This document shows, one piece after another, positions 16,829 through 24,835 of a DNA stretch of 64,000 nucleotides. The stretch covers positions 1,209,397 to 1,273,396 of the forward strand of contig NZ_JAUOEM010000001.1 in NCBI RefSeq assembly GCF_030540875.1. Direction: 5' to 3'. Source of the stretch: Flavivirga amylovorans. Lineage in GTDB: Bacteria; Bacteroidota; Bacteroidia; Flavobacteriales; Flavobacteriaceae. Below the pieces are notes generated by a model, which searched no databases, was not told the DNA's origin, and saw only the letters and a list, made by a program, of their open reading frames with translations. Made by a program: the position numbers and the translations under genes. The stretch's first letter is position 1, and each line of letters begins with the position of its first letter.

Positions 16829-18457
16829 ATGACAGCAGGATTCGAAATGTGGGACTATATAGTCTTTGTTGCTTACGCCATTTTAATTTTAGGAGTAGGG
16901 TTGTGGGTATCTAGAGATAAAGACGGCCATCAAAAAAATGCCGAAGATTATTTTTTAGCAAGTAAATCTTTACCGTGGTGGGCCATAGGGACCTCATTGA
17001 TTGCTGCTAATATTTCAGCAGAACAGTTTATAGGAATGTCAGGCTCTGGGTTCGCTTTAGGGTTGGCAATTGCTTCTTATGAATGGATGGCAGCTTTAAC
17101 TTTAATTATTGTTGGTAAATATTTCTTACCGATTTTTATTGAAAAAGGGCTTTATACAATTCCTGAATTTGTTGAAAAACGTTTTTCAACAAATTTAAAA
17201 ACGATATTGGCAGTATTTTGGTTAGCACTTTACATTTTTGTAAATCTAGCTTCAGTTCTATATTTAGGAGGACTGGCTATTGAAACTATTATGGGAATAG
17301 ATATGATGTATGCCATTATAGGTTTAGCTTTATTTGCTGCAGCCTATTCTTTATATGGTGGATTATCTGCTGTTGCTTGGACGGATGTTATACAAGTTGT
17401 CTTTTTGGTATTAGGTGGTTTGGTTACTACTTACTTGGCATTGAATACAGTGTCAGGTGGAGAAGGTGTTTTAGAAGGTTTTGCTAAAGTTGTAGATGCT
17501 GCTCCTGAAAAATTCCATATGATACTTGAAGAAACAAATGATAACTACGTAAACCTCCCTGGTATCTGGGTGCTAGTAGGTGGTTTATGGGTTGCCAATT
17601 TATACTACTGGGGTTTTAATCAATACATTATACAAAGAACTTTAGCTGCTAAATCTTTAAAAGAATCTCAAAAAGGGATTTTATTAGCTGCATTCTTAAA
17701 ACTTGTCATTCCATTAATAGTTGTTATTCCTGGTATTGCAGCTTATGTTATGGTAAATGATCCTTCGATTATGGCTAATCTGGGTGAAGCAGGAATGTTA
17801 AATGTACCAACAACAGATCAAGCCGATAAAGCCTACCCTTGGTTATTACAGTTTTTACCAACTGGGCTTAAAGGTATTGCTTTTGCTGCTTTAGCTGCTG
17901 CTATTGTTTCTTCTTTAGCGTCCATGCTAAATTCAACATCGACCATATTTACGATGGATATATACAAGCAATATATTAATAAGAACGCTGATGATAAAAC
18001 AACTGTAAATGTTGGACGTATTTCTGCTGCTGCTGCTTTAATTATTGCTGTAATAGTAGCGCCACTTTTAGGGGGGATCGATCAAGCATTTCAGTTTATT
18101 CAAGAATATACGGGTATTGTGAGTCCAGGTATATTAGCCGTATTTATTTTAGGGTTGTTCTGGAAGAAAACGACGAACAATGCTGCCATTTGGGGAGCTG
18201 TTTTATCTATTCCGATTGCACTAGCTCTTAAATTCTTGCCTATCGCAGCATTAGAGCCATGGATGCATCAAATGGGTATAGCAACATTATTATCTATGTT
18301 AATTGTAGTCATATTAAGTAATATGCAAAACAAAGGAGCAGATGATCCTAAAGGAATTCCGCTTACTAAAGAATTATTTAAAACAACACCATTATTTAAT
18401 ATTGGTTCGTTTGCAATTATGATTATTCTAACAGTTTTATATAGCTTGTTTTGGTAA
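16829..18457 (+). CDS. Sodium/sugar symporter, SSS (SLC5) family, probably galactose
   Basis: A 542-residue integral membrane protein with about 14 hydrophobic segments. It begins WDYIVFVAYAILILGVGLWVS, followed by the SSS signature DYFLASKSLPWWAIGTSLIAANISAEQFIG (given in two parts: DYFLASKSLPWW and SLIAANISAEQFIG) and later YGGLSAVAWTDVIQ and ALAAAIVSSLASMLNST, which holds the Ser/Thr sodium-site helix. SSS sugar symporters such as SglT couple sugar uptake to sodium entry at the inner membrane, which suits a marine cell. The substrate is inferred as galactose from the divergent gal operon and shared regulatory gap. It has its own downstream terminator. Confidence 0.9.
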   Translation: MTAGFEMWDYIVFVAYAILILGVGLWVSRDKDGHQKNAEDYFLASKSLPWWAIGTSLIAANISAEQFIGMSGSGFALGLAIASYEWMAALTLIIVGKYFLPIFIEKGLYTIPEFVEKRFSTNLKTILAVFWLALYIFVNLASVLYLGGLAIETIMGIDMMYAIIGLALFAAAYSLYGGLSAVAWTDVIQVVFLVLGGLVTTYLALNTVSGGEGVLEGFAKVVDAAPEKFHMILEETNDNYVNLPGIWVLVGGLWVANLYYWGFNQYIIQRTLAAKSLKESQKGILLAAFLKLVIPLIVVIPGIAAYVMVNDPSIMANLGEAGMLNVPTTDQADKAYPWLLQFLPTGLKGIAFAALAAAIVSSLASMLNSTSTIFTMDIYKQYINKNADDKTTVNVGRISAAAALIIAVIVAPLLGGIDQAFQFIQEYTGIVSPGILAVFILGLFWKKTTNNAAIWGAVLSIPIALALKFLPIAALEPWMHQMGIATLLSMLIVVILSNMQNKGADDPKGIPLTKELFKTTPLFNIGSFAIMIILTVLYSLFW

Positions 18458-18480
18458 TCAAATAAAAATCATATCTACAA

Positions 18481-18508
18481 AAAGCACCATTTTAATGGTG
18501 CTTTTTTA
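18481..18508 (+). terminator. Terminator after the symporter gene
   Basis: AAAGCACCAT, short loop, ATGGTGCTTTTTT: a perfect stem with a T-run 23 bp beyond the stop. Confidence 0.9.
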
Positions 18509-18611
18509 TTGTGTTTTAGTTTAGAAATAGTAATTATAGATGAATGATTGAAGTTAGATATAAGATTTTTTAAGTATTATGAATTATTGGTAAAATTTAT
18601 GAACATTTCTT

Positions 18612-18641
18612 TTGTTAGATATGTAGTTAATTTTATATTTG
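18612..18641 (+). promoter_or_regulatory. Promoter of tRNA-Arg
   Basis: TTG at 18612-18614, a 19-bp spacer, and TATATTTG at 18634-18641 match the Bacteroidota consensus exactly; the tRNA begins 30 bp further on. Confidence 0.75.
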
Positions 18642-18671
18642 CACACCAGAAAACGAAAATGTTTTCTTTGA

Positions 18672-18745
18672 GGGCTCTTAGCTCAGCTGGATAGAGCACC
18701 TCCCTTCTAAGGAGGCGGTCGAAGGTTCGAATCCTTCAGGGCTCA
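18672..18745 (+). tRNA. tRNA-Arg, anticodon TCT
   Basis: A full cloverleaf can be drawn: a 7-bp acceptor stem (GGGCTCT with AGGGCTC, two G-U pairs), a D-arm GCTC/GAGC, the anticodon stem CCTCC/GGAGG around loop CTTCTAA with anticodon TCT at 18706-18708, and a T-arm GAAGG-TTCGAAT-CCTTC. A discriminator A is at 18745 and CCA is not encoded. The recombinase gene on the opposite strand ends inside this tRNA, which marks it as an integration site. Confidence 0.95.
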
Positions 18746-20252
18746 CTGAGCGGGACAAATTCTTAATATAGGGTTTGTCCTGTTTCTTTTTTGTCTCAAA
18801 AGCCCTGTTAATACTAGAGATTTTTAAGAGTAGTGGGTTAATATTAGCGGTTTGAACTTTGTTATTTTGAAAACCAAATTTATTTGGAAATATCAAACCG
18901 GTAAGCAATCTTTTATTATCAATATCTGCGTCAATATATTGTTTATCAATATTTTGCAAGTTTAATAGTCCTTTTTTATAAGTTTCAAAAATCTCTTTTT
19001 GTTCATTCTGAGCAAATTCTAAATCATTAAGCTCATCAAGAATATCCTGATATCTTTTCTTTGCTTGTGAGTACTCAATTTTATCCAACCCACCGTCAAT
19101 AAAAAGATCCTGAACCTTGATAAGCTTATCATTAAAGAGCTTCACTTTTTTATAATGCTTCGGACCTAGTTTAGAAGTTAAGAGCAGTTTAGATAATTGC
19201 TCTTTAATAATGAACTGTAAGAGTTCAAGAACAGGTTGTTTTAAAGTAATGCTTTCTAAAAAGGAAATAAAGTTTGTTTCGGCCTCTTCAATGCGAAACC
19301 TCCCTTTACAAGGACTGATGCAATGGTAGTAAGAGTAATATTCAGAGCGCCCTTTACAAGTACTTGCAGTAAGCGTTCTGTTGCATTCAGGGCAAAGTAG
19401 AAACCCTTTTAAAGGAAATTTAGCATTTACTCGGCTATGGGTAACATGGTGTTTTTTCTTTTTTGCATTCATTACATTCTGAACAGTATTAAATAACTTT
19501 TTGGAAATGATGGGCTCATGTATGCCATCAACTATAACCTCTGGTTCGTCTTTATAGGCCTTAATAAAGACACCGCCATAATAAATAGGATTCCTAAGAA
19601 GAATAGAAAATACTGTTTTAGAGCTTTTAAGTCCTTTATCCTTTAATCTTTTAAGCACTTCTTTTTGCGTGTAAATACCTTTAGCAATGAGTTCAAAAGC
19701 CTCTTGAATTAAAGGAGCGTCTTTTGAAGGAATCAGAATTGGTTTTTTAGTATCATCCCTACCCACGTAATAACCTTTAGGAGGTGAACCCACATACCTG
19801 CCTTCTTTAAAAGCACGACGCATACCTGCAATGACATTTTGAGAACGACGCTGATTTTCAACCTCAGGAATAGCTAAGTAGACAGCCATCATAAGTAATT
19901 GTTCTGGTATGGTCATATCCAGAGGTTGGGTAATGGCATTTATTTTAATACTCAAAGTATTAAAAATTCCAATCATTTGATACGATTCGGCTGTATTTCT
20001 TGAAAACCTATCCCATTTAACAAGCAATAGTTCATCGATTTGTTTCTTATTACTTTTACAAAAACCTAAAAGCTTTTTAAATTCTGGTCTTTTAAATGTT
20101 TTAGCAGAGTAATCCTCTCTATAAGTATCAATAACCCTATAATTGTGTTCTTTACAGTAATGAAGTAATTTAGCCTCTTGATCGCGAAGCGAATATCCTT
20201 TATCAGCTTGCTCGTCTGTAGATACCCTGACATATAAAATAACATTTTTCAT
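18678..20252 (-). CDS. Large serine recombinase (integrase) of the tRNA-Arg element
   Basis: A 524-residue site-specific recombinase. Residues 1-150 are the resolvase catalytic domain, with ILYVRVSTDEQ holding nucleophile Ser11, and KWDRFSRNTAES. Next comes the Recombinase domain (PPKGYYVGRDD, VFSILLRNPIYYGGVFI, about 160-265), then a zinc ribbon (LLCPECNRTL...YHCISPCKG, about 290-320), and a long coiled-coil segment (about 340-440). The last 21 or so residues (SPEGFEPSTASLEGRCSIQLS) are encoded by the complement of tRNA-Arg; the stop lies within the tRNA. So insertion at the tRNA created or extended the 3' end of this gene. It should cut and join att sites through short core sequences. Function firm; true native C-terminus unsure. 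Confidence 0.92.
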   Translation of the reverse strand: MKNVILYVRVSTDEQADKGYSLRDQEAKLLHYCKEHNYRVIDTYREDYSAKTFKRPEFKKLLGFCKSNKKQIDELLLVKWDRFSRNTAESYQMIGIFNTLSIKINAITQPLDMTIPEQLLMMAVYLAIPEVENQRRSQNVIAGMRRAFKEGRYVGSPPKGYYVGRDDTKKPILIPSKDAPLIQEAFELIAKGIYTQKEVLKRLKDKGLKSSKTVFSILLRNPIYYGGVFIKAYKDEPEVIVDGIHEPIISKKLFNTVQNVMNAKKKKHHVTHSRVNAKFPLKGFLLCPECNRTLTASTCKGRSEYYSYYHCISPCKGRFRIEEAETNFISFLESITLKQPVLELLQFIIKEQLSKLLLTSKLGPKHYKKVKLFNDKLIKVQDLFIDGGLDKIEYSQAKKRYQDILDELNDLEFAQNEQKEIFETYKKGLLNLQNIDKQYIDADIDNKRLLTGLIFPNKFGFQNNKVQTANINPLLLKISSINRAFETKKKQDKPYIKNLSRSVSPEGFEPSTASLEGRCSIQLS

Positions 20253-20263
20253 TGCTTAACAGT

Positions 20264-20474
20264 TTAATGGGTTAAATTGTGACATACCACATTCGATATG
20301 TCCTCTAGTAGTCTTATAATTTCTTTTATTTCATTGTCTGTATACGGATGTTCATTTTGATGATTTAAAATATGCTTGGCTGTATTCCAAAGCTCCGATT
20401 TCTGGTCCATCTCTTTGGGAGATTAAATCAGGCTGTTTTTTCAGGAACTGAATATGTTCTACAAAATATTTCAT
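20264..20474 (-). pseudogene. Small ORF split by an apparent frameshift (or two tiny ORFs)
   Basis: Directly upstream of the recombinase. One frame from ATG 20474 reads MKYFVEHIQFLKKQPDLIS and stops at 20352 (40 aa). A second, +1, frame from ATG 20410 reads MDQKSELWNTAKHILNHQ, continues NEHPYTDNEIKEIIRLLEDI, and stops at 20264 (48 aa). Joined near 20415-20425 they would make one smooth protein of about 70 residues with helical content, which suggests a single gene with a one-base change. The second ORF alone has protein-like composition. No function can be given. Confidence 0.4.
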
Positions 20475-20475
20475 A

Positions 20476-21399
20476 TTATTTTATTAAAGTTAATTTATAG
20501 TTTCCTTGAGAACGAATATCAATTAAAAGTTTTGAACCTTTAGCTATTTTATTTTCTAAGATGTATTTGGCTAATTGCTCTATACTTTTATGTTGTTCTG
20601 TAACTATTATAGGTTTTATATGATTACCCTCAAAAGCTATTTCAACTATTTTAGGTCGTTTAAAGACGACAATATCTCTGATCTGCTTTTCGATATTTGC
20701 TAGATAGGGTAAGTCTTTTTTAGGATTACCAAAATCTATAGCAAGGACTTTAGATATAATCGGTACAATAGGTAAGCTGATCATAGGGTGTTGCAGGTAA
20801 ATACTCCCTAAACTTAATATTAAATCATTGGGAGCTATTAAAAACTCATGATTATTTGTTTCTCTAACATACAATATAGAATGTGGAAGCCTTTCTCTTA
20901 AAAGAGCTGACTTGATCATATCAGTGAAAGGGTTGATTATGGTTCTAAAATAGTGTTCCATTAGAAGCTCATCTTTTAAGTTGATTTTTAAGAGTTTAAT
21001 TTGCTCCTCAGATAATCTGTATTTGTTATTTTTAATATGATCTTTAAATACGCTATCTGCATATTTATCTTCTCTAGGTTTTTGCCAAATGGATCTTGCT
21101 AGTTCAGCTAAGTTTTCAATAGATACTCCAAAGGATAGTAATTCTTTTACGATACATACCCAAACAGCTTGTGATAGGTTCAACCGAATCCATTTGGTTT
21201 TAGTTGATTCTTTTTTACTCTTTACAGATTCATTTTCTTTTGAAAGATTACTTGTAGATTGTTGCTTCTCAACAAATGGGATGACAGCTTTATCTACCCA
21301 ATAATTAATCTGTCTGGAAGTTACATCTAGTTGCGCAGGGCTAATATCTCTTTGGTCATATATGATATGTCCTAACTCTATGATTTCTGATTTTGTCAT
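20476..21399 (-). CDS. MerR-like DNA-binding protein of the element
   Basis: A 307-residue soluble protein. Residues about 18-40 (DISPAQLDVTSRQINYWVDKAV, shown as ISPAQLDVTSRQINYWVDK) look like the N-terminal helix-turn-helix of MerR-like proteins, followed after a Ser/Lys-rich linker by KWIRLNLSQAVWVCIVKELLSFGVSI and ENLAELARSIW, which resemble the MerR wing and helical part. The C-terminal half (about 170-307) has mixed alpha/beta content with VPIISKVLAIDFGNPK and KGSKLLIDIRSQGNYKLTL, and no known enzyme motif. It lies on the same strand as the recombinase, so it may control excision genes. The MerR reading is based on pattern only. Confidence 0.55.
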   Translation of the reverse strand: MTKSEIIELGHIIYDQRDISPAQLDVTSRQINYWVDKAVIPFVEKQQSTSNLSKENESVKSKKESTKTKWIRLNLSQAVWVCIVKELLSFGVSIENLAELARSIWQKPREDKYADSVFKDHIKNNKYRLSEEQIKLLKINLKDELLMEHYFRTIINPFTDMIKSALLRERLPHSILYVRETNNHEFLIAPNDLILSLGSIYLQHPMISLPIVPIISKVLAIDFGNPKKDLPYLANIEKQIRDIVVFKRPKIVEIAFEGNHIKPIIVTEQHKSIEQLAKYILENKIAKGSKLLIDIRSQGNYKLTLIK

Positions 21400-21516
21400 C
21401 TATCTGGTTGAATTATTTGATCTAAGGTACTATAAAATTTTTATATATGAAATAAAGTATTATATTTATATTAAATATGCTACACATATACATATTTTAA
21501 AATTAATTAATAATCA

Positions 21517-21557
21517 AGTATACTTTAGGCTTTCCTAGGGTAAACCTAAAGTATACT
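21517..21557. promoter_or_regulatory. 41-bp palindrome, operator or recombination site candidate
   Basis: Perfect 13-bp arms AGTATACTTTAGG (21517-21529) and CCTAAAGTATACT (21545-21557) flank a 15-bp centre containing CCTAGG. It lies 12 bp before the start of the small RHH-like gene and about 120 bp from the start of the divergent MerR-like gene, so autoregulation by either protein is the simplest idea. Confidence 0.7.
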
Positions 21558-21569
21558 AAATCAAATATT

Positions 21570-21860
21570 ATGAAAGATATAAATTCACGTATAATGACAG
21601 TTTCTGTTAAAGTAACAGCATATGAAAAAATGAGATATAATAAAATTGCTAAATATAATAATATTTCATTCTCAGAATGGGCAGCAAGCATATTAAGTAT
21701 GTATCAAAATGCTTATGGGGAATTAAAAATAAACTCATATCGAGAGGATGAACTTCTAAATGAAATTGATAAACTTAATAAAGAAGTTAACTTTATAAAA
21801 TCACTTAACAAGTTTTTAAAAACTCAACTTGATTCGCAAAAAGCAGGACTGAGATTTTAA
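21570..21860 (+). CDS. Small ribbon-helix-helix-like DNA-binding protein
   Basis: A 96-residue basic protein. MTVSVKVTAYEKMRYNKIAK can form the ribbon strand (TVSVKVT) and first helix, and NISFSEWAASILSMYQN the second helix, as in MobC- or CopG-like ribbon-helix-helix proteins. The rest is a predicted coiled coil (DELLNEIDKLNKEVNFIKSL). The start ATG 21570 is chosen because the palindrome sits just before it; an internal ATG at 21594 would cut into the ribbon. Divergent from the MerR-like gene. It is probably an element-borne repressor or accessory factor. Confidence 0.6.
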   Translation: MKDINSRIMTVSVKVTAYEKMRYNKIAKYNNISFSEWAASILSMYQNAYGELKINSYREDELLNEIDKLNKEVNFIKSLNKFLKTQLDSQKAGLRF

Positions 21861-21947
21861 TCCATTGTCTATGTGTTTTACTCTAGAATATTATTGTAAA
21901 CAATAATCTTTATTTTTAAATACAATTTTATCTTTCAAAAAAATATA

Positions 21948-22487
21948 TTAATAGTCCTTCCCTTTTAATACTTTCTTTCTCGCTTTTGATTGTTTAGAAT
22001 TGTATTGTTCAATTTTAATATTTAATTTTTCAGATAATTCAAGAGGACCATTTAGTAACTCGAATAATCTTTTTTGGAGCCTGAAATAATAAGACTGTAA
22101 GGTATTAGAAGTAAAAGACTCCCAGTTTGTTAAAGAGCCATCTTCTTTTTTTGTTCGTCTTTCTTGTTTTACTTGAAAGGATACTCGATATGGTGGTTTG
22201 TCTCCTCTTATTTCAATAGTGATATGCTCCTTGTAGGTAGTAGTTTCTTGTATAGCTTCGATGTAGCCTTTTGATTCAGACTCTCTAGAAATAGTATTAT
22301 ACTCTTCACTAGCGATGATATAGATCGCATTCCAAACTTCTGAATGATCTTTGTCAAAGGAGGCATTGCCTACCACGCTTTTTTCATAGGATTCAATTTC
22401 TTTAATTAAGTCTCTTTTTTTCTGCGCTAAAAGCGAGTTGGTAGTAAATACGACTAGTACGGTTAATGCAATACGTTTTAGATTCAT
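21948..22487 (-). CDS. Exported protein of unknown function in the element
   Basis: A 179-residue protein when started at ATG 22487 (MNLKRIALTVLVVFTTNSLLAQ), which gives a clean signal peptide with cleavage after LLAQ; an ATG at 22508 would add seven residues before it. The mature part starts KKRDLIKEIESYEKSVVG and is charged, with HSEVWNAIYIIASEEYNTISRESES and WESFTSNTLQSYYFRLQKRLFELL. No motif or lipobox. Likely periplasmic. Not recognised; it could belong to the island or be old flanking sequence. Confidence 0.6.
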   Translation of the reverse strand: MNLKRIALTVLVVFTTNSLLAQKKRDLIKEIESYEKSVVGNASFDKDHSEVWNAIYIIASEEYNTISRESESKGYIEAIQETTTYKEHITIEIRGDKPPYRVSFQVKQERRTKKEDGSLTNWESFTSNTLQSYYFRLQKRLFELLNGPLELSEKLNIKIEQYNSKQSKARKKVLKGKDY

Positions 22488-22540
22488 TTTGTTGAGTTTT
22501 AAACTCACTCAACCCCAAAGTGAAGATTATTAAAAATAAA

Positions 22541-22700
22541 TAAGCGTGGGGTTTCTAACCTTATCTATTTCGAGGTACCGCCAGATACCCAACCACAAAC
22601 AAGTACTAACCCACGCCATAAACATGAGCATTAGAAACTTGTTATTCTTGTGGTCTTAAAAACTGGCGGTTTTCGAAACAGAAATAACAGCTAACGCTTA
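22541..22700. other. 160-bp segment with nested and crossing inverted repeats
   Basis: The outer arms are TAAGCGT (22541) and ACGCTTA (22694). Inside, nested pairs are TTTCGA/TCGAAA (22568/22673), ACCGCCAG/CTGGCGGT (22577/22663), ACCACAA/TTGTGGT (22592/22648) and AACAAGT/ACTTGTT (22598/22637). Crossing pairs are GCGTGGG/CCCACGC (22544/22610) and GTTTCTAA/TTAGAAAC (22551/22631). There are seven perfect pairs of 6-8 bp in 160 bp, without coding potential. This is far more than chance and suggests a folded RNA with a pseudoknot, or a folded single-strand DNA recombination site. It does not match a tRNA, tmRNA or a standard integron attC. Confidence 0.6.
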
Positions 22701-23059
22701 AATCAATATATTATAATTTATTTTGTCTTATAATTCAATTTTAATAATAGTGTAATATTTAATTAATGACGAAAATAATCAAATTTAGATTAATACTTAG
22801 AGTATGTGATTTTTATAAGTCAATTTAAAAAGACACATAAAAATCTATTATATAGAATGATTAATTACAACTTACAAATGAATAAGAAACTTTAAATCGA
22901 ACATGTTATAAAATGTACTATAATGTTCTGCGTTATTTGATTTTGCTTTGGTAAAAATGAAGTTTAACCTATGCTTTTTTAGCTTTTCTTTCTAAAATAT
23001 TCTTTTTGCCGAAAGGGTAAAAGGAGGTGAGTAAAATGTGTATTGAATGAATATGAAAA
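22701..23059. other. AT-rich gap, nothing recognised
   Basis: No ORF with protein-like composition, hairpin terminator or RNA gene seen between the structured segment and the RadC-like gene. Confidence 0.5.
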
Positions 23060-23680
23060 CTAAAGCACTTCCATATCTCTATCCGACAATCCAGTATGCT
23101 TTTTTATATCTTTTTCAGGCATTCCACTTTTTTTCAAAGATTTAGCAATTTCAATATCACGCATTTTAGCAGTTTCTTCAAGCTTTATTTCTAGATTCCA
23201 AGTCTTAAGATTCTCTTTTTCCTTTTCTTCAATTTCAAGAGCTCTTGATTTTTGTAACTTATTTATAATACCGTTGTCGACAAAACTAGTATATTTTTCT
23301 TCTGAAATAATTAAATGTTCAATCACTTCTATATTAATAATTTTACCAACTTTTAACATTTTATCAGTGAAATTTTCATCTGCTTTTGAAGCCTCGACAT
23401 TACCACTTGGATGGTTGTGGCACAGAATCATTTTTACTGCTAATTTATAAATTCCCATCCTAAATACATCTGGCGGGTTTGCGTTAACTCGATTAACTGC
23501 TCCCAAACCAATTAATTCAATAAATAAAATTTTGTTATTATTATCTAAGCCAACAACCCAAAAATGTTCCTGATTGCGTCTTATTTTATTTTCACGAAGT
23601 AATACTTGTTGCATTACTTTGTAAATATCTGATGAGTTTAGTATTTGAACTTTTTGTTCTTTGGTTAATCGTACATTCAT
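23060..23680 (-). CDS. RadC-like JAB-domain protein
   Basis: A 206-residue protein when started at ATG 23680 (MNVRLTKEQKVQI); a longer frame to 23695 adds only MYIYL. The JAB/MPN metal motif is complete: Glu in LFIELIGLG and HNHPSGNVEASKAD (His-x-His...Ser...Asp), which in MPN+ proteins binds zinc. The N-terminal helix-hairpin-helix of full RadC is absent, and a charged C-terminal tail (about 130-206, KEKENLKTWNLEIKLEE, ending GLSDRDMEVL) is added. JAB-domain RadC proteins are common on plasmids, integrative elements and near defence islands; a role in DNA repair is not established. No partner gene is adjacent. Confidence 0.8.
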   Translation of the reverse strand: MNVRLTKEQKVQILNSSDIYKVMQQVLLRENKIRRNQEHFWVVGLDNNNKILFIELIGLGAVNRVNANPPDVFRMGIYKLAVKMILCHNHPSGNVEASKADENFTDKMLKVGKIINIEVIEHLIISEEKYTSFVDNGIINKLQKSRALEIEEKEKENLKTWNLEIKLEETAKMRDIEIAKSLKKSGMPEKDIKKHTGLSDRDMEVL

Positions 23681-24181
23681 AAGGTAAATATACAAATTGG
23701 TATTTGTCGGAGGAAACTTATATTAATTTTATAGTGATTTAAATTAAAACAGGACAAAATTTTTCTAAAAAAAGTTAAAGCTAATGAAATCTTATTTATG
23801 AATATCCTAACTCCTATTTTGCTTAATAGGGGGGAGTAAGTAAACACTTTTTTTATTAAGCAACGATAAAAGAGTAGCGCATAGTCAATGAAGAAGTAAA
23901 CATGCTTATATCTCTAAAAAATTCTCCAAAAAGAAATAGTATAAATTCTAAATCTAGGAGGCTGTCCAAAATACTTTTGGACAGCCTCCTTTTATTAAAT
24001 TAAATGAAGAAATTTTAGTTTTCAAATAAATTGAACCTGTCCTCTTTAGTGGATCCAATAAGACAAAAATCAAACTATTTTTATGAATTTTAAAATAGCT
24101 AATTAAATTATTGGCTACTTTTATCACATAATAAACTTCTACAAACAGGTGTACGTTATTTAGAAGTTCTATAAAAAGAAG
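23681..24181. other. Gap at the right side of the element
   Basis: AT-rich and without ORFs. It holds the hairpin at 23956-23990 and a G-run (GGGGGGAG near 23829). The right attachment site of the element may lie here, but no repeat of the tRNA end is visible. Confidence 0.45.
23956..23990. repeat. Minimal AGGCTGTCCAAAA hairpin
   Basis: 16-bp perfect arms AGGAGGCTGTCCAAAA and TTTTGGACAGCCTCCT around the loop TAC, followed by TTTT. It can act as a terminator and also matches the end sequence of the MITE-like repeats at 5437 and 59583. Confidence 0.8.
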
Positions 24182-24835
24182 ATGAAAACGTATCATGTAA
24201 ATTCAATACCAACAAAGCAATTAATTATTACAGGGAAAGGCGCATCGCATCTTTGGGATGACGCTAACGTTTTAAATGATTTCAGTTCACCCTGGGAAGA
24301 CCTGAAAGATACTAAAACAACATTCAGAGCTTTATGGGATGACGATTATTTGTTTTTTTGTTTTCACGTTTTTGATGATGCCATACATATAGATAATACA
24401 GATACCGGTTTTAATAGTATTAATGTTTCAGATAGAGTAGAATTTTTTTTTAGAGTAAATGCATCGCTTAATCCATATTATTGTTTAGAAATAGATCCAA
24501 CACCACGAATTATGGATTTTAAAGCGTTACCTAATAAAGATTTTAACTTTGATTGGGATTGGCCAAAACAAGATTTGGTTGTAAACTCTAATATGAATTC
24601 AAAAGGGTTTAGTGTAGAAGGTAAAATAAGTTTAGCATCTTTAAAATCATTGAATTTAATACATGATTTAACGATAGAAACAGGAATTTTTAGAGCAACA
24701 TATTATAAGACTAAAGAGTTGACTTATAAACCTACTTGGATAACCTGGGTTGATCCTAAAACCGATGCGCCAAATTTTCACACCCCGTCCTCATTTGGGA
24801 CATTGAAATTAGAAAAGAATTCGTTTTCTATCTAA
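24182..24835 (+). CDS. CBM9-like carbohydrate-binding family protein
   Basis: A 217-residue protein with no signal peptide. The sequence order is that of the CBM9-like fold: LWDDANVLNDFSSPWED, TTFRALWDDDYLFFCFHVFDD, a SDRVEFFFRVN strand, YYCLEIDPTPRIMDF, and a closing WITWVDPKTDAPNFHTPSSFGTLKL. Such domains bind sugar chain ends or are found as stand-alone proteins of unknown role in Bacteroidota sugar loci. Lack of an export signal suggests a cytoplasmic place, odd for a binding module. It sits at the left edge of the N-acetylhexosamine region and about 450 bp from the next gene. Confidence 0.75.
   Translation: MKTYHVNSIPTKQLIITGKGASHLWDDANVLNDFSSPWEDLKDTKTTFRALWDDDYLFFCFHVFDDAIHIDNTDTGFNSINVSDRVEFFFRVNASLNPYYCLEIDPTPRIMDFKALPNKDFNFDWDWPKQDLVVNSNMNSKGFSVEGKISLASLKSLNLIHDLTIETGIFRATYYKTKELTYKPTWITWVDPKTDAPNFHTPSSFGTLKLEKNSFSI

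Larger units (their letters stand above)
18672..23680. mobile_element. Integrated element at tRNA-Arg (right end not located)
   Basis: The left border is at tRNA-Arg, where the recombinase ORF runs antisense into the tRNA. The contents are accessory in type: a recombinase, a possibly frameshifted small ORF, a MerR-like protein, a small RHH-like protein, a secreted unknown, and a RadC-like protein. I searched by eye for a second copy of the tRNA 3' end (TTCGAATCCTTCAGGG) up to 24.2 kb and found none; serine recombinases can use cores of only a few bases, so the right end given is the end of the last accessory-type gene, not a mapped att site. Confidence 0.5.

Noticed and set aside
22541..22700. 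Integron attC site
   Set aside because: The ends do not carry the standard RYYYAAC/GTTRRRY boxes in the right place, and there is no tyrosine integron integrase. Kept only as a folded element of unknown type.
18672..24181. Second copy of the tRNA-Arg 3' end as attR
   Set aside because: No match to TTCGAATCCTTCAGGG was found by eye in this span; the right end stays unmapped.
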